From positions 29,089-93,088 of the forward strand of contig OMYT01000031.1 of assembly GCA_900315315.1 (NCBI GenBank): a DNA stretch of 64,000 nucleotides, read 5' to 3'. Shown here piece after piece: positions 42,346 through 51,700 of this stretch; the first letter of the stretch is position 1, and each line of letters starts with the position of its first letter. The stretch comes from an uncultured Eubacteriales bacterium (lineage in GTDB: Bacteria; Bacillota; Clostridia; Christensenellales; Aristaeellaceae). Position numbers and translations under genes: made by a program. Under the pieces are notes generated by a model that had not been told where the DNA came from, did no database searches, and saw nothing but the letters and a program-made list of their open reading frames with translations.

Positions 42346-43725
42346 TCAGAAATAGTACCATTGACCATTGATCAGCCTGAACCGCTGCGGATCCATTTCC
42401 TGCACCTGCGGTGCAGTCGGGATACTCTGCGCCGGCGGTATTGGCTGTTCCTGAGCGCCCGGATCGTCAGCAGGATCATCGTATTTGCTCTTCAGCGGGC
42501 TGGCGGAGATGATCACATTGCGGACTTCCTGGCTGATCGCTCCCATATAGCTTTGCGGGGGAAGAATAGTGGCCCGCTCCACCACGCCCGGAGCTCCGTG
42601 CTCATCCAGGAAAGAAACCAGCGCCTCGCCTGTCTTCAGGGTGGTAATGGCTTCCTCTGTATCAAAGGACGGATTCGTCCGGAACGTCTGTGCTGCGACC
42701 TTGACCGCTTTCTGGTCCAGCGGGGTGTATGCCCGCAAAGCATGCTGGATCCGGTTGCCAAGCTGGCCCAGGATTGACATCGGAATGTCTGCCGGGCTCT
42801 GGGTAATGAAGTAGACGCCCACGCCCTTGGACCGGACCAGCCTAACCACCTGCTCAATCTTTTCCATCAGGGGGCGGCTGCAGTTGTTGAACAGCAGATG
42901 CGCTTCGTCAAAGAAGAACACGATCTTCGGCTTTTCCGCGTCTCCCTGCTCCGGCAGCAAATCATACAGCTTTGTCAGCATCCACAAAAGGAACGTGGAA
43001 TACATTGTCGGATTGTTGAACAGCCGGTCGGCGCACAGAATGTTGATTTTTCCCCTGCCGTCCGCCGGATCATTCTGGATCCAGTCGTTGATATCAATCT
43101 TCGGTTCCCGGAAAAACACGTCGCCGCCCTGATCCTCCAGCACACCCACCGCCCGCTGGATGGCGCCGACGCTGGCAGCGGACACATTGCCGTACTCCAG
43201 CGTATATTCCTTCGCGTTTTCGCCCACGTGGATCAGCAGCTGTTTCAGGTCCTGCAGATGCTCAAGCGGCAGCTTCTCCCGGGCCGCTACCCGGAAAGCG
43301 ATGTTCATCACGCCGCTCTGTGTCTCGTTCAGGCTCAGCATCCGGCTCATCAGCAGCGGACCCATGTCCTCCACCGTGGCCCGGATCGAAATACCCTGTT
43401 CCCCGTAGACGTCCCAGTATTCCGTCGGGTACGAAGTATACTGGAACTGATCCTTCGGCACCCCGCAGGTTTCAAGCCTGCGGTTGATCGCGTCCGTTTC
43501 CGTGCCGGGCGATACCATGCCGCTCAGGTCGCTCTTGATATCGCTCAGGAAAACGGGAACGCCCAGATCGGAAAACCCTTCCGCCAGCACTTTCAGGGAA
43601 ACCGTTTTCCCGGTTCCCGTCGCGCCGGCGATCAGGCCGTGCCGGTTCGCCATAGAGGGAAGCAGGTAAACCGGCCCGTTTTCACAGGTACCGATCCAGA
43701 TCTTCTGACTCTCCCGATGGAGCAT
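42346..43725 (-). CDS. HerA-like ATPase (DUF853/YjgR family)
   Basis: Hexameric FtsK-HerA type ATPase, 459 residues. Walker A GATGTGKTVSL, Walker B KIVFFFDEAHLLF, and the arginine-finger/sensor region VRSKGVGVYFITQSPADIP. The role of the family is not settled; DNA or protein translocation is possible. The protein ends at LINGQWYYF, without the usual helical Gly-rich tail, which seems to be encoded by the next gene. The start is 85 bases upstream of the next gene's start codon. Upstream, on the other strand, lies the sortase gene. Confidence 0.85.
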   Translation of the reverse strand: MLHRESQKIWIGTCENGPVYLLPSMANRHGLIAGATGTGKTVSLKVLAEGFSDLGVPVFLSDIKSDLSGMVSPGTETDAINRRLETCGVPKDQFQYTSYPTEYWDVYGEQGISIRATVEDMGPLLMSRMLSLNETQSGVMNIAFRVAAREKLPLEHLQDLKQLLIHVGENAKEYTLEYGNVSAASVGAIQRAVGVLEDQGGDVFFREPKIDINDWIQNDPADGRGKINILCADRLFNNPTMYSTFLLWMLTKLYDLLPEQGDAEKPKIVFFFDEAHLLFNNCSRPLMEKIEQVVRLVRSKGVGVYFITQSPADIPMSILGQLGNRIQHALRAYTPLDQKAVKVAAQTFRTNPSFDTEEAITTLKTGEALVSFLDEHGAPGVVERATILPPQSYMGAISQEVRNVIISASPLKSKYDDPADDPGAQEQPIPPAQSIPTAPQVQEMDPQRFRLINGQWYYF

Positions 43726-43843
43726 ACCCGCCGCCTCCGTTTTTGTTCTCTTATCTTCCGGATATTTTACCCGATTTCTCTTTGAACGTCAAGATTTCAG
43801 GGGCTTTTGATTGTTTTGTATGCGTTTTTCTCCCGTCTGCGGG

Positions 43844-43873
43844 TTGAAAGGTCAGTCTCGCAGCGGGTATACT
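43844..43873 (+). promoter_or_regulatory. Promoter of the sortase gene
   Basis: TTGAAA, 18-base spacer, TATACT, 59 bases upstream of the ATG at 43932. Confidence 0.75.
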
Positions 43874-43931
43874 GTATTTGTACGGTTTTTCAGCCGTCCT
43901 TCCGAAATGCAGAGAGTGAGGATAAGTCGGT

Positions 43932-44921
43932 ATGCCTTATTATCCGTCCCGCCCAGAAGAGCACCCTCCGGATCCCCCGCAGCGCAGGCGAACGCTCCTG
44001 CGCCGAGTGCTTCTGTGCGCCTCTTTTTTGCTGATTGCATACGGCGTCGTGCGCCTGATTAACTACGGGGCCGATCTGCTCTCCCTCCGCCGGACCACCG
44101 AGGCCCTGCGGGAGATTGCTGCGGAGCCGGCTTTCACGGAAATCCCGGACTCTGCAGTGGAATCCCCTGCGGAAGCAGTCTCCGCGGAAACCGTTTCCCC
44201 GGAAGTCATTTCTTCGCAAGCTGTTTCCGCGCAGGATCCGCCTGTGCCGGCATCTTCTTCCCCGGCGCCCGCAGCAGTTGAGGAACAGGTCCTCTCGGAC
44301 AAACTTCCCGCCGTTGAGTATCCGGGAGGCTTCTCCCTGGTCCCGCGCATTCAGAAGCTTCGGAAAAAAAATGAATACGTCATCGGCTGGATCACCATGG
44401 ATGACCTGGATGAACCGGTCGTTCTGAAAGACAATAGCTTCTTCCTGAACCATGATGCCGCCGGAAACCGGAACGGGAACGGGGCCATCTTCATGGATGA
44501 GGATACAAGCCTGCTGACCAGGCCCTATTCGGTTTTTCTCTACGGGCATAATATGAAAACAGGGGCCATGTTCGGCAATCTGCGGAAATACGAGGATTTC
44601 GCTTATTGCTACCGCCACAGGCTGTTCAGTTTTGACACGCTCTATGAGGAAGGGCGTTATGTCATCTTTGCCGTGGAAACGATCAGCCTGACACCGGGCA
44701 TGGGCCGGTATGTCAGCCTGACTGACCTGCAGTCTTCAGACAGGGCGCTGAGGAAACAGGCGCTGAACTCCCTTGTGAATCTGAGCCTGCACCGCGGCCT
44801 TGCGGATGTAAATGAGGAGGATCAGCTGCTCCTGCTCATCACCTGTGTCGGGGATGATAACGAAAGGCTGATCATCGCCGCCAGAAGGCTCAGGGAAAAT
44901 GAGCAGACTGTTTCAATCTGA
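43932..44921 (+). CDS. Class B-like sortase
   Basis: Transpeptidase that links surface proteins to the cell wall. An N-terminal membrane helix (about residues 25-50) is followed by a long Ala/Ser/Pro/Glu-rich linker (about 65-120) and the sortase domain, with the catalytic His in LYGHNMKTGAMFGNLR, Cys in LLITCVGDDNERLIIAARR and Arg in that same segment. No protein with a clear sorting signal was seen in the window, so the substrate is elsewhere. A terminator follows immediately. Confidence 0.88.
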   Translation: MPYYPSRPEEHPPDPPQRRRTLLRRVLLCASFLLIAYGVVRLINYGADLLSLRRTTEALREIAAEPAFTEIPDSAVESPAEAVSAETVSPEVISSQAVSAQDPPVPASSSPAPAAVEEQVLSDKLPAVEYPGGFSLVPRIQKLRKKNEYVIGWITMDDLDEPVVLKDNSFFLNHDAAGNRNGNGAIFMDEDTSLLTRPYSVFLYGHNMKTGAMFGNLRKYEDFAYCYRHRLFSFDTLYEEGRYVIFAVETISLTPGMGRYVSLTDLQSSDRALRKQALNSLVNLSLHRGLADVNEEDQLLLLITCVGDDNERLIIAARRLRENEQTVSI

Positions 44922-44924
44922 ACA

Positions 44925-44956
44925 AAAAAGACCGGCTGTTTTCACAGTCCGGCCAT
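44925..44956. terminator. Bidirectional terminator between sortase and rph
   Basis: CCGGCTGT, short TTTC loop, ACAGTCCGG (one bulge) with an A run on the left and T-rich region on the right; it separates the convergent genes and overlaps the rph stop. Confidence 0.6.
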
Positions 44957-46252
44957 AATCTCCCGCATTTTCTCCGCAGCCCGCGCCCGGTGGCTGATTC
45001 CGTTCTTTTCCGTTTCGTTCATCTCCGCGTAGGTCTTGCCCATCGGCTCGTACAGGAACAGCGGATCGTATCCGAATCCGCCTGTTCCGCGGCGTTCATA
45101 CAGGATCGTTCCCGGGCATTTCCCTTCGGCAATCAGCGTCTCCCTTCCCGGGATCTTCAGTGCCAGCGCGCAGCGAAATGCCGCACTCCGGTCCTTCCGG
45201 CCCTCCATCCGGCTCAGCAGCAGGTCGTTGTTCGCCTCGTCGTTGCCGTGTTCCCCGGCGTACCGGGCGGAATGGACACCGGGCTCCCCGTCCAGCGCGT
45301 ACACCTCCAGCCCGCTGTCGTCCGCAATCGCCGGCAGGCCTGTCGCTTCGCAGACAGCTTCCGCCTTGATCGCTGCGTTTCCGGCAAAGGTGGAGGCGTT
45401 CTCGTCGATCGGACCGTAAAAACCCGCGTCGCTCATCGGGGCCAGCGTATAGTAGTCCCGGAACATCTCCTGCAGTTCCTTCAGTTTATGTTCGTTGCCT
45501 GTTGCTGCCAGCAGCAGCGGCTTCGGGGCAATTTGCGCGATCCGTTCCCCCAGGGCTTCCCGCTGGGCTGCCATGAGTTCACTGATTCCTTTCCGGCCAT
45601 GGCTCATCAGCGCATCCAGTTCGCTCCCGGAAAAAGCCCTGCCTTCCCCGGTTCCCTGCAGTTCGATGAACTCTCCTTTTTCGTTCATCACAAAGTTCAT
45701 ATCCACCTGTGCCCTGCTGTCTTCCTGATAGCACAGGTCCAGGCACGGCACGTCATCCACAATGCCGGCGCTGATTGCCGCCACCTGGTGGATAATCGGG
45801 CTGACCAGCAGCTTCTTCTCCCGCACCAGCCGGTCCACGGCACAGGTCAGCGCCACCATCGCACCGGTGATGGATGCGGTTCGGGTTCCGCCGTCCGCTT
45901 CCAGCACGTCGCAGTCCAGCGTAATCGTCCGCTCACCCAGCTTCGTCAGGTCCACCGCCTGCCGCAGCGCCCGGCCGATCAGCCGCTGGATTTCCACGCC
46001 GCGTCCGTCTTTCTTGATGCCGTCCCGCTTCTTCCGTTCGGTTGTAGACGCCGGGAGCATGGCGTATTCCGCCGTCACCCAGCCCTTCCCCTTCCCTTTC
46101 AGGAAAGGCGGTACCGTCTCTTCAACGCTCGCCGTGCAGATCACCCGTGTGTTCCCCGTCGCAATCAGACAGCTGCCGTAAGCCGTCCGAACAAAATCCG
46201 TGTCAATCTTCACCGGCCGTTTCTCGTCCGGCTGTCTTCCGTCTGCTCTCAT
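44942..46252 (-). CDS. Fused ribonuclease PH and XTP/dITP diphosphatase
   Basis: Two enzymes in one chain. Residues 1-240 are RNase PH (MRADGRQPDEKRPVKI, WVTAEYAMLP, RLIGRALRQAVD and DCDVLEADGGTRTASI), which trims tRNA 3' ends. Residues about 243-436 are the RdgB/HAM1 pyrophosphatase (LLAATGNEHKLKELQEMF, ADDSGLEVYALDGEPGVHSARYAG, and the end FGYDPLF) that removes ITP and XTP. Such fusions are known from some Clostridia. The start ATG at 46252 matches the family N-terminus; another ATG at 46261 is possible and the GGAGG site is shared with the repeat element. Confidence 0.93.
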   Translation of the reverse strand: MRADGRQPDEKRPVKIDTDFVRTAYGSCLIATGNTRVICTASVEETVPPFLKGKGKGWVTAEYAMLPASTTERKKRDGIKKDGRGVEIQRLIGRALRQAVDLTKLGERTITLDCDVLEADGGTRTASITGAMVALTCAVDRLVREKKLLVSPIIHQVAAISAGIVDDVPCLDLCYQEDSRAQVDMNFVMNEKGEFIELQGTGEGRAFSGSELDALMSHGRKGISELMAAQREALGERIAQIAPKPLLLAATGNEHKLKELQEMFRDYYTLAPMSDAGFYGPIDENASTFAGNAAIKAEAVCEATGLPAIADDSGLEVYALDGEPGVHSARYAGEHGNDEANNDLLLSRMEGRKDRSAAFRCALALKIPGRETLIAEGKCPGTILYERRGTGGFGYDPLFLYEPMGKTYAEMNETEKNGISHRARAAEKMREIMAGL

Positions 46253-46267
46253 AATAAACATATTCCT

Positions 46268-46364
46268 CCGAAGGTCCAGGGGTTCCGCACGCCCGGAAAA
46301 CGGGCCGGTGTGCCCGTTTTCAGTAAGGAACGGGCGGCAGCCCTGGGCACTCGGAAAGCCCTGG
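46268..46364 (-). repeat. Intergenic structured repeat, B-module
   Basis: Almost identical to the copy at 35036 (without the tandem duplication): CCGAAGG, CCAGGGGTTCCGCACGCCCGG, AAAACGGGC/GCCCGTTTT hairpin, CAGTAAGGAACGGGCGGCAG, CCCTGGGCACTCGGAAAGCCC. It lies next to the rph start, where its left end (TTCGGAGGA on the coding strand) provides the ribosome site. Confidence 0.8.
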
Positions 46365-46406
46365 TTCTCTTCCTTTTTTGTCGAATAGGTTTAAGAAGGA
46401 TTCAGC

Positions 46407-46442
46407 CCGAAGGGGGCAAGGGGGGCGATCGGAAAGCCCCCC
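46407..46442 (-). repeat. Intergenic structured repeat, short A-form
   Basis: CCGAAGGGGG, CAAGGGGGGCGAT, CGGAAAGCCCCCC, a hairpin of seven to eight G-C pairs. Two bases from the pgsA stop and 42 bases from the B-form copy, so two elements stand in tandem here. Confidence 0.8.
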
Positions 46443-46444
46443 TG

Positions 46445-47032
46445 TTATTTATTTTGCCGAATCTTTCTAACAGATTCGACAATATACACCACCATGGCGC
46501 ACAGTGCCAGCGCCACCGTAATCCACAGCAGGATAATATCCGGCGTCATCCCCCACAGCATGATATTCCCGGCTTCAAACTTATCATGGAAAAACGCCAG
46601 GATCAGGCTTGCGATAAAGCAAACCTGCGCGGCCTTGCCCACATAGTTGCTGTAAACGACTACGTCCTTTTTCAGCATGAACAGTCCGCCGATGACCATA
46701 AACAGCTCCTTGCATGCCACAATGATAATCGCCGACCACGGAAAAACACCGACGATGCCCTGGCATACCATTGCCGACAGCACCATCAGCTTGTCCGCCA
46801 GCGGATCAAACAGTTTTCCGAAGTCGGTAATCTGGTTCAGTTTCCGTGCCAGATATCCGTCCAGCATATCCGTCAGGCTGGCTGCAACAAACACAGCCAG
46901 GGAAGCCATCTTATGCCCGTTCAGAAACAGCACCACAAATACCGGCACCAGAATCAGCCGGATTATCGTCAGCACGTTCGGAATCGTCCACACATTCGTA
47001 AATAGTTTCCGGATCTTTTCTTTCAGGTTCAA
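46445..47032 (-). CDS. pgsA: CDP-diacylglycerol-glycerol-3-phosphate 3-phosphatidyltransferase
   Basis: Makes phosphatidylglycerol phosphate for membrane lipids. The CDP-alcohol phosphotransferase motif is intact: DMLDGYLARKL-8-GKLFDPLADK. About six membrane helices. The start is a TTG at 47032 chosen because AGAGGA lies nine bases upstream; a TTG at 47065 would give 11 more residues but has no ribosome site. It shares a direction with glpK upstream, also a glycerol-3-phosphate gene. Confidence 0.92.
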   Translation of the reverse strand: MNLKEKIRKLFTNVWTIPNVLTIIRLILVPVFVVLFLNGHKMASLAVFVAASLTDMLDGYLARKLNQITDFGKLFDPLADKLMVLSAMVCQGIVGVFPWSAIIIVACKELFMVIGGLFMLKKDVVVYSNYVGKAAQVCFIASLILAFFHDKFEAGNIMLWGMTPDIILLWITVALALCAMVVYIVESVRKIRQNK

Positions 47033-47088
47033 AGGACTTATTCCTCTTTTCTCTTTCACTAACAATCAATATCTTTTCGCGACCAAAT

Positions 47089-47214
47089 CCGAAGGGGGGT
47101 TGGGGGGGCTAAGGCGCCAGTGGGTTCGTAACGCCCGGAAAAAGAGCCGGTGGCTCTTTTTCAGTGGAGAACGAGCGGTAGCCCTGGTTTGTTGGAAGGG
47201 CAGGAAAGCCCCCC
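47089..47214 (-). repeat. Intergenic structured repeat, D-module
   Basis: Same as the copy at 40946 (GGCGCCAGTGGGTTCGTAACGCCCGG, AAAAAGAGCC/GGCTCTTTTT hairpin, GGTAGCCCTGGTTTGTTGGAAGGG). The ends pair as GGGGGGCT/AGCCCCCC. It lies two bases from the glpK stop and 57 bases before the pgsA start. Confidence 0.8.
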
Positions 47215-47216
47215 AA

Positions 47217-48707
47217 TCAGTCTCTTGCCCAATCCTTGGCCCGTTCAACCGCCTTATGCCACCCGCGAAGGTTCATCTTCCGCGTCGCCTCGTCCATTCT
47301 CGGCGTAAATTCCAGATCCTTCTGCCATCCCTTCGCGGTCTCCTCCAGGCTCGTATATACGCCCGCTCCGAGCCCGGCCAGCAGTGCCGCGCCCAGTGCC
47401 GTCGTCTCCAGCACCCGCGGCCGCACCACGGGGATTGCTGTAATATCCGCCTGGAATTGCATCAGGAAGCTGTTGGCGCTCGCGCCGCCGTCCACCTGCA
47501 GCATCTCCGGCCGTTTCCCGCAATCCGCGGCCATCGCGTCCATCAGGTCTGCACTCTGGTAGGCAATCGCCTCCAATGCCGCCCGGGCGATGTGTGCGCG
47601 CCCCGTGCCCCGGGTCATACCGATCAGCGTACCCCGGCTGTACATATCCCACCACGGAGCGCCCAGTCCGGTAAAGGCCGGCACCAGATAAACCCCTCCT
47701 GTGCCCGGGATCGACGTTGCCAGGGTTTCCGTCTCCGCTGCGTGATCGATGATCTTCAGTTCGTCCCGCAGCCACTGGATCGTCGCTCCGCCCATAAACA
47801 CGCTGCCTTCCAGTGCGTAGGTGGGTTTCCCGCCGATCCGCCATGCCATCGTGGTCAGCAGACCGTTTTGGCTCATCACCGGCTTGTCCCCGGTATTCAT
47901 CAGCATGAAGCATCCGGTCCCGTAGGTGTTCTTGATATCGCCTTTCTTCAGACAGGCCTGCCCGAACAGGCTCGCATGCTGGTCTCCCGCGATCGCCGTT
48001 ACCGGGATCGCGCGTCCGAGAATGGCCGGGTCCAGCATGCCGATCAGCCCGCTTGAATCAACCACTTTCGGCAGGCAGGTCCGCGGGATCCCCAGCAGCT
48101 TCAGCAGGTCGTCGTCCCAGTCCTGGGTGTGCAGGTTGAACAGCATCGTCCTGCATGCGTTTGTCGCGTCGGTCACATGCGGCCGTCCTTCGAGCATATG
48201 CCAGCACAGGAAACTGTCCACCGTACCGAAGCACAGCTCGCCGTTCTCTGCCTTCTCCTGCAGGTTATAGTAGTCCAGCAGCCATTTCAGCTTCGTTCCG
48301 GAGAAATAAGCGTCCGGTACCAGTCCTGTCTTTTCCCGGATCATGTCGCTGCAGCCGTCCGCCACCAGCTGGTCCACCATCTGGCTGGTCCTCCGGCACT
48401 GCCAGACAATCGCATTTCCGACGCACTCGCCCGTATTCCGGTTCCAGAGGAAGGTGGTTTCCCGCTGGTTCGTGATGCCGATCGCAGCGATATCCGCCGG
48501 GTTCACGCCGCTCAGGCTCACCGCTTCCCGCAGCGCCGAGATCTGTGAATCCAGGATGTCGTGGGGATCATGCTCCACCCAGCCGGGTTTCGGATAATGC
48601 TGTGGGAATTCCTTGTTGAAGGAAGAAATCAGTTCTCCTGTCTCGGTAAAGATCACTGCTCGGGAGCTGGTCGTTCCCTGGTCAAGCGCCGCCAGATACT
48701 TACTCAT
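47217..48707 (-). CDS. glpK: Glycerol kinase
   Basis: Phosphorylates glycerol to glycerol-3-phosphate. FGGY-family signatures: YLAALDQGTTSSRAVIF, WQCRRTSQMVDQL, YGTGCFMLMNTG, GGKPTYALEGSVFMGGA and QVDGGASANSFLMQFQADI. Length of 496 is normal. It overlaps the upstream PQQ-propeller gene by eight bases, so the two are translationally coupled. pgsA downstream uses its product. Confidence 0.96.
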   Translation of the reverse strand: MSKYLAALDQGTTSSRAVIFTETGELISSFNKEFPQHYPKPGWVEHDPHDILDSQISALREAVSLSGVNPADIAAIGITNQRETTFLWNRNTGECVGNAIVWQCRRTSQMVDQLVADGCSDMIREKTGLVPDAYFSGTKLKWLLDYYNLQEKAENGELCFGTVDSFLCWHMLEGRPHVTDATNACRTMLFNLHTQDWDDDLLKLLGIPRTCLPKVVDSSGLIGMLDPAILGRAIPVTAIAGDQHASLFGQACLKKGDIKNTYGTGCFMLMNTGDKPVMSQNGLLTTMAWRIGGKPTYALEGSVFMGGATIQWLRDELKIIDHAAETETLATSIPGTGGVYLVPAFTGLGAPWWDMYSRGTLIGMTRGTGRAHIARAALEAIAYQSADLMDAMAADCGKRPEMLQVDGGASANSFLMQFQADITAIPVVRPRVLETTALGAALLAGLGAGVYTSLEETAKGWQKDLEFTPRMDEATRKMNLRGWHKAVERAKDWARD

Positions 48708-51700
48708 AGTTCTCTTCTCCTTCCGCGTCTGCCCATTCTTCCTCCCCGTCCTCCGGGGCTGCTTCCCCGTCTGCCGGGTCCGCTTCTTCCTTCATCTCCG
48801 GTTCGGCTTCCTCCGGTTCAGCTTCTCCCTGCTCCTCTTCGGCCTCCGGTTCATCCTGCGGCTTCATTGTCTGGATCTCAATGCCATAGATGAAGGAGGT
48901 TCCCTTGCCGGTCGTCCCGATAACCATCGTATCGTTGTATACCGCCGGGGATGCGATGATCTCCGCTTCCATGTTCAGCGATCCGGTCTTCCTTCCGGTC
49001 AGGCCTTCCAGCAGATAGATGTTTCCGTCCTGTGCACACTGAATGATCCAGCCGTTCCCGTCCTTATCATACACCGCAACCGGGGAGGACTCCGTCCGGC
49101 TTTCCATTCCCATGGCCCAGACAACCTTCCCGCTGTCCTTGTTCAGGGCGATCAGCGCGCTCTTCTCATCCCCGCTCAGGTTCAGCTTCACACGTCCTTC
49201 CTCGCTCAGTCCGGTCACCGTGAAGTAGACCAGGTCCTTCAGCTTTTGCTGCCCGATCACAGGGGACGCCTTGGCGCCGACATCCGCCTTATCTTTCTTT
49301 CCCTTGGTAACGCCGACATCCGTGCACCAGGCTTCTTTTCCGCTCAGCGCGTCGTACCGGCGGATCTGGATCTGGTCGTTCCCCTTCTTCCGGTTCGCAA
49401 GCATGTTCGCCGTGTAAAGGTTCAGTTCCCGGTCTTCCGTCAGGTCCAGCGCCACCGCCGCCATTACGGCGTCCCCGGTTGCCACTGCCCATACGGGCTG
49501 AAGAGTATCCGTATCCACGCACCGGAGCACGCCGCCCATATCCGCATAGAAGATATATTTGTCATAGGCAGCCAGGGAGCTTTCCACCGCCATCTGCGCA
49601 GTACTCTTCTGTCCTTTGGCTTTGGAAGTCATTGTCGTCTCCGACAGGCTGACCTTCATCGAGCCGGCTTTCCAGTCAAACTCGGAGTTCAGTGCTTCCA
49701 GATAAACCATGCCGTTGCTCCCGGCCGTGATCATCGTGTCGCTCGTCCGGTCGTACAGTGCGGAGGTCTGAAAACTTCCGTTGTTGTTCAGTGCCCTGCG
49801 GTGCTTGCTGTCCGATCCGTCAATCAGCTTCAGTTCCTTTGTGTTGTACAGGTTGTATGTCCGCAGGCCGATCCGTCCGGTCTTGACCTTCATCTTTCGG
49901 GCAAACTGGCCCACGCTCATATAGGGCTGGCCCACGGTATGCAAACTCGGCGTGCCGTTCATCGGATAACCCAGCTTGATGCTGTTGCGGGTAATGGAGC
50001 CGTCGTCCAGGTCCAGGAAACGGATCGCCCCGTCCTGTCCGGCAATGATCACTTCCTTCAGCTTTTCCTTGGTCTGTTTTGACTCGTAAAGGTTGCTCAC
50101 TGCCCGCACCTGCTTGCTCCATTGGACGATTGCGGGTTGCCCGGGCCATCCGTATCCGTAGAAAGTCTGGTTCACGCCGCGCGCGCTGCCGCCTTCCACT
50201 TCCCATTTCTTTTTCAGTCCGGTTGCTTCCGCTTCCAGCGTTCCGACTGCCGCGTTCCGACGGAAATTGTCCCCCCGGAAGGTCAGCACACCCATCTTTT
50301 TCTGGGTATACAGGTCCGCTTCCGGCATATGGATCAGTTCTTTCAGCGGACGGGCATAATTTTTCTGTTTCTTGGATCCCGAGTAAACCGTTGTGTTTGT
50401 GATCAGGTCCGGATTGGCTTCCGGGGCCGCCTCCACGGTCAGCGGCGGGGTTTCCGTGGGTTTCTCGATCTCCTGCGGCTCAGGCGTGTTGGTCGGTACC
50501 GCCGTCCGCAGTTCGCCGGCTGCCCGGGTCTCCCCGTTTTCATCACCGTTTTCTTCCCCGGAATCCTCGACGATCCCTTCCGCCTCATCTCCGGGTTTTT
50601 CTTCATCTGCCCCTTCTGATGCTTCTTCCGCCTCCGGTTCGGGCGTTTCTTCGCTGTCGGGTGCTTCTGTCGTCACGGGCTCCTCTGTTGCCGCAGGCTC
50701 CTCTGTTGCCGCAGGCGCCTCTGTTGCTGATGGTTCCTCTGTCATCACAGACAGGGCGGCCGTTTCTTCTTCAGCCTCTTCCGGGTTTTCCTCTTCGCTG
50801 TCCGGTTCTTCTGTCGCTCTGAGTGAGGCAAAAAGCCCTTCCTCTTCCGCGCCGGGCGCCGGTGTTGTCATCTCCTGCAGCCCGGTTGTAGGTGCCAGCG
50901 CGCCTTTAACCGCCAGCTTTGACGTTTTCTGGTTCGTCTTCTGCCATTTTCCGTCTTCCCCGCGGATCTCCAGCCGGAGAGTGCCTTCGAAGTCCTCCTT
51001 CATGTTCAGCGTGATCATCCATACATTGCCGTCCGCGTTGCCCACGCCGGCTCCGCTGATCGGCACGGCTTTGCCGTTTTGGTCCACCAGTCGGATGTTC
51101 TTTACGCCTTTGCCTGTCAGTATGGAGTAGCTCACGTCCGTACATACAGTCGCCCCTTCGGGTTTGGTCTCCTCGAAACTGATGACCTCGACCGTCTCAT
51201 TAATCTTATCGGTGCCTTTCCGGTTCCGCATCACCAGCAGCCCTGTCAGCACCGCGCCGACAAGCAGCAGCGCGATCACGAGCAGCTTAAGTCCCCGTGA
51301 GGCCGTTTTTGCCGCCGGTTCGGGCGCACCCGTTTCACGGAAAGGCTGGCCTCTTCTTTCCAGATAGGCCCTTGCTTTCCGGTCCCCGGAGTATTCGTAT
51401 TCTTCGTTTGCAGCTTCCTCACGCAGTTCAGCCTGCGTAGGAATCTTCCGTGTCTGGCCTTCATTCATCCGTCCCGGCGCATAGCCGACCGCGGCCTGTC
51501 TCCGCAGTTCCCTCGCCAGGGCTCTTCCGTTTGCTCTTTCCGCCCGTGCGTTCGCTCCGGAAACAGAAGACCCGTCCCCGCCGTCTACTCTCCTGGCCGC
51601 AGTCATCGGGCGTGTTCCCGGCCTGCGGGGTGCCGGTTTGCCCGTTCCGTAAGGCGCCGCCGCCATCCGTCTGGCTTCTTCCGGCACCCGGCTGTCCGCC

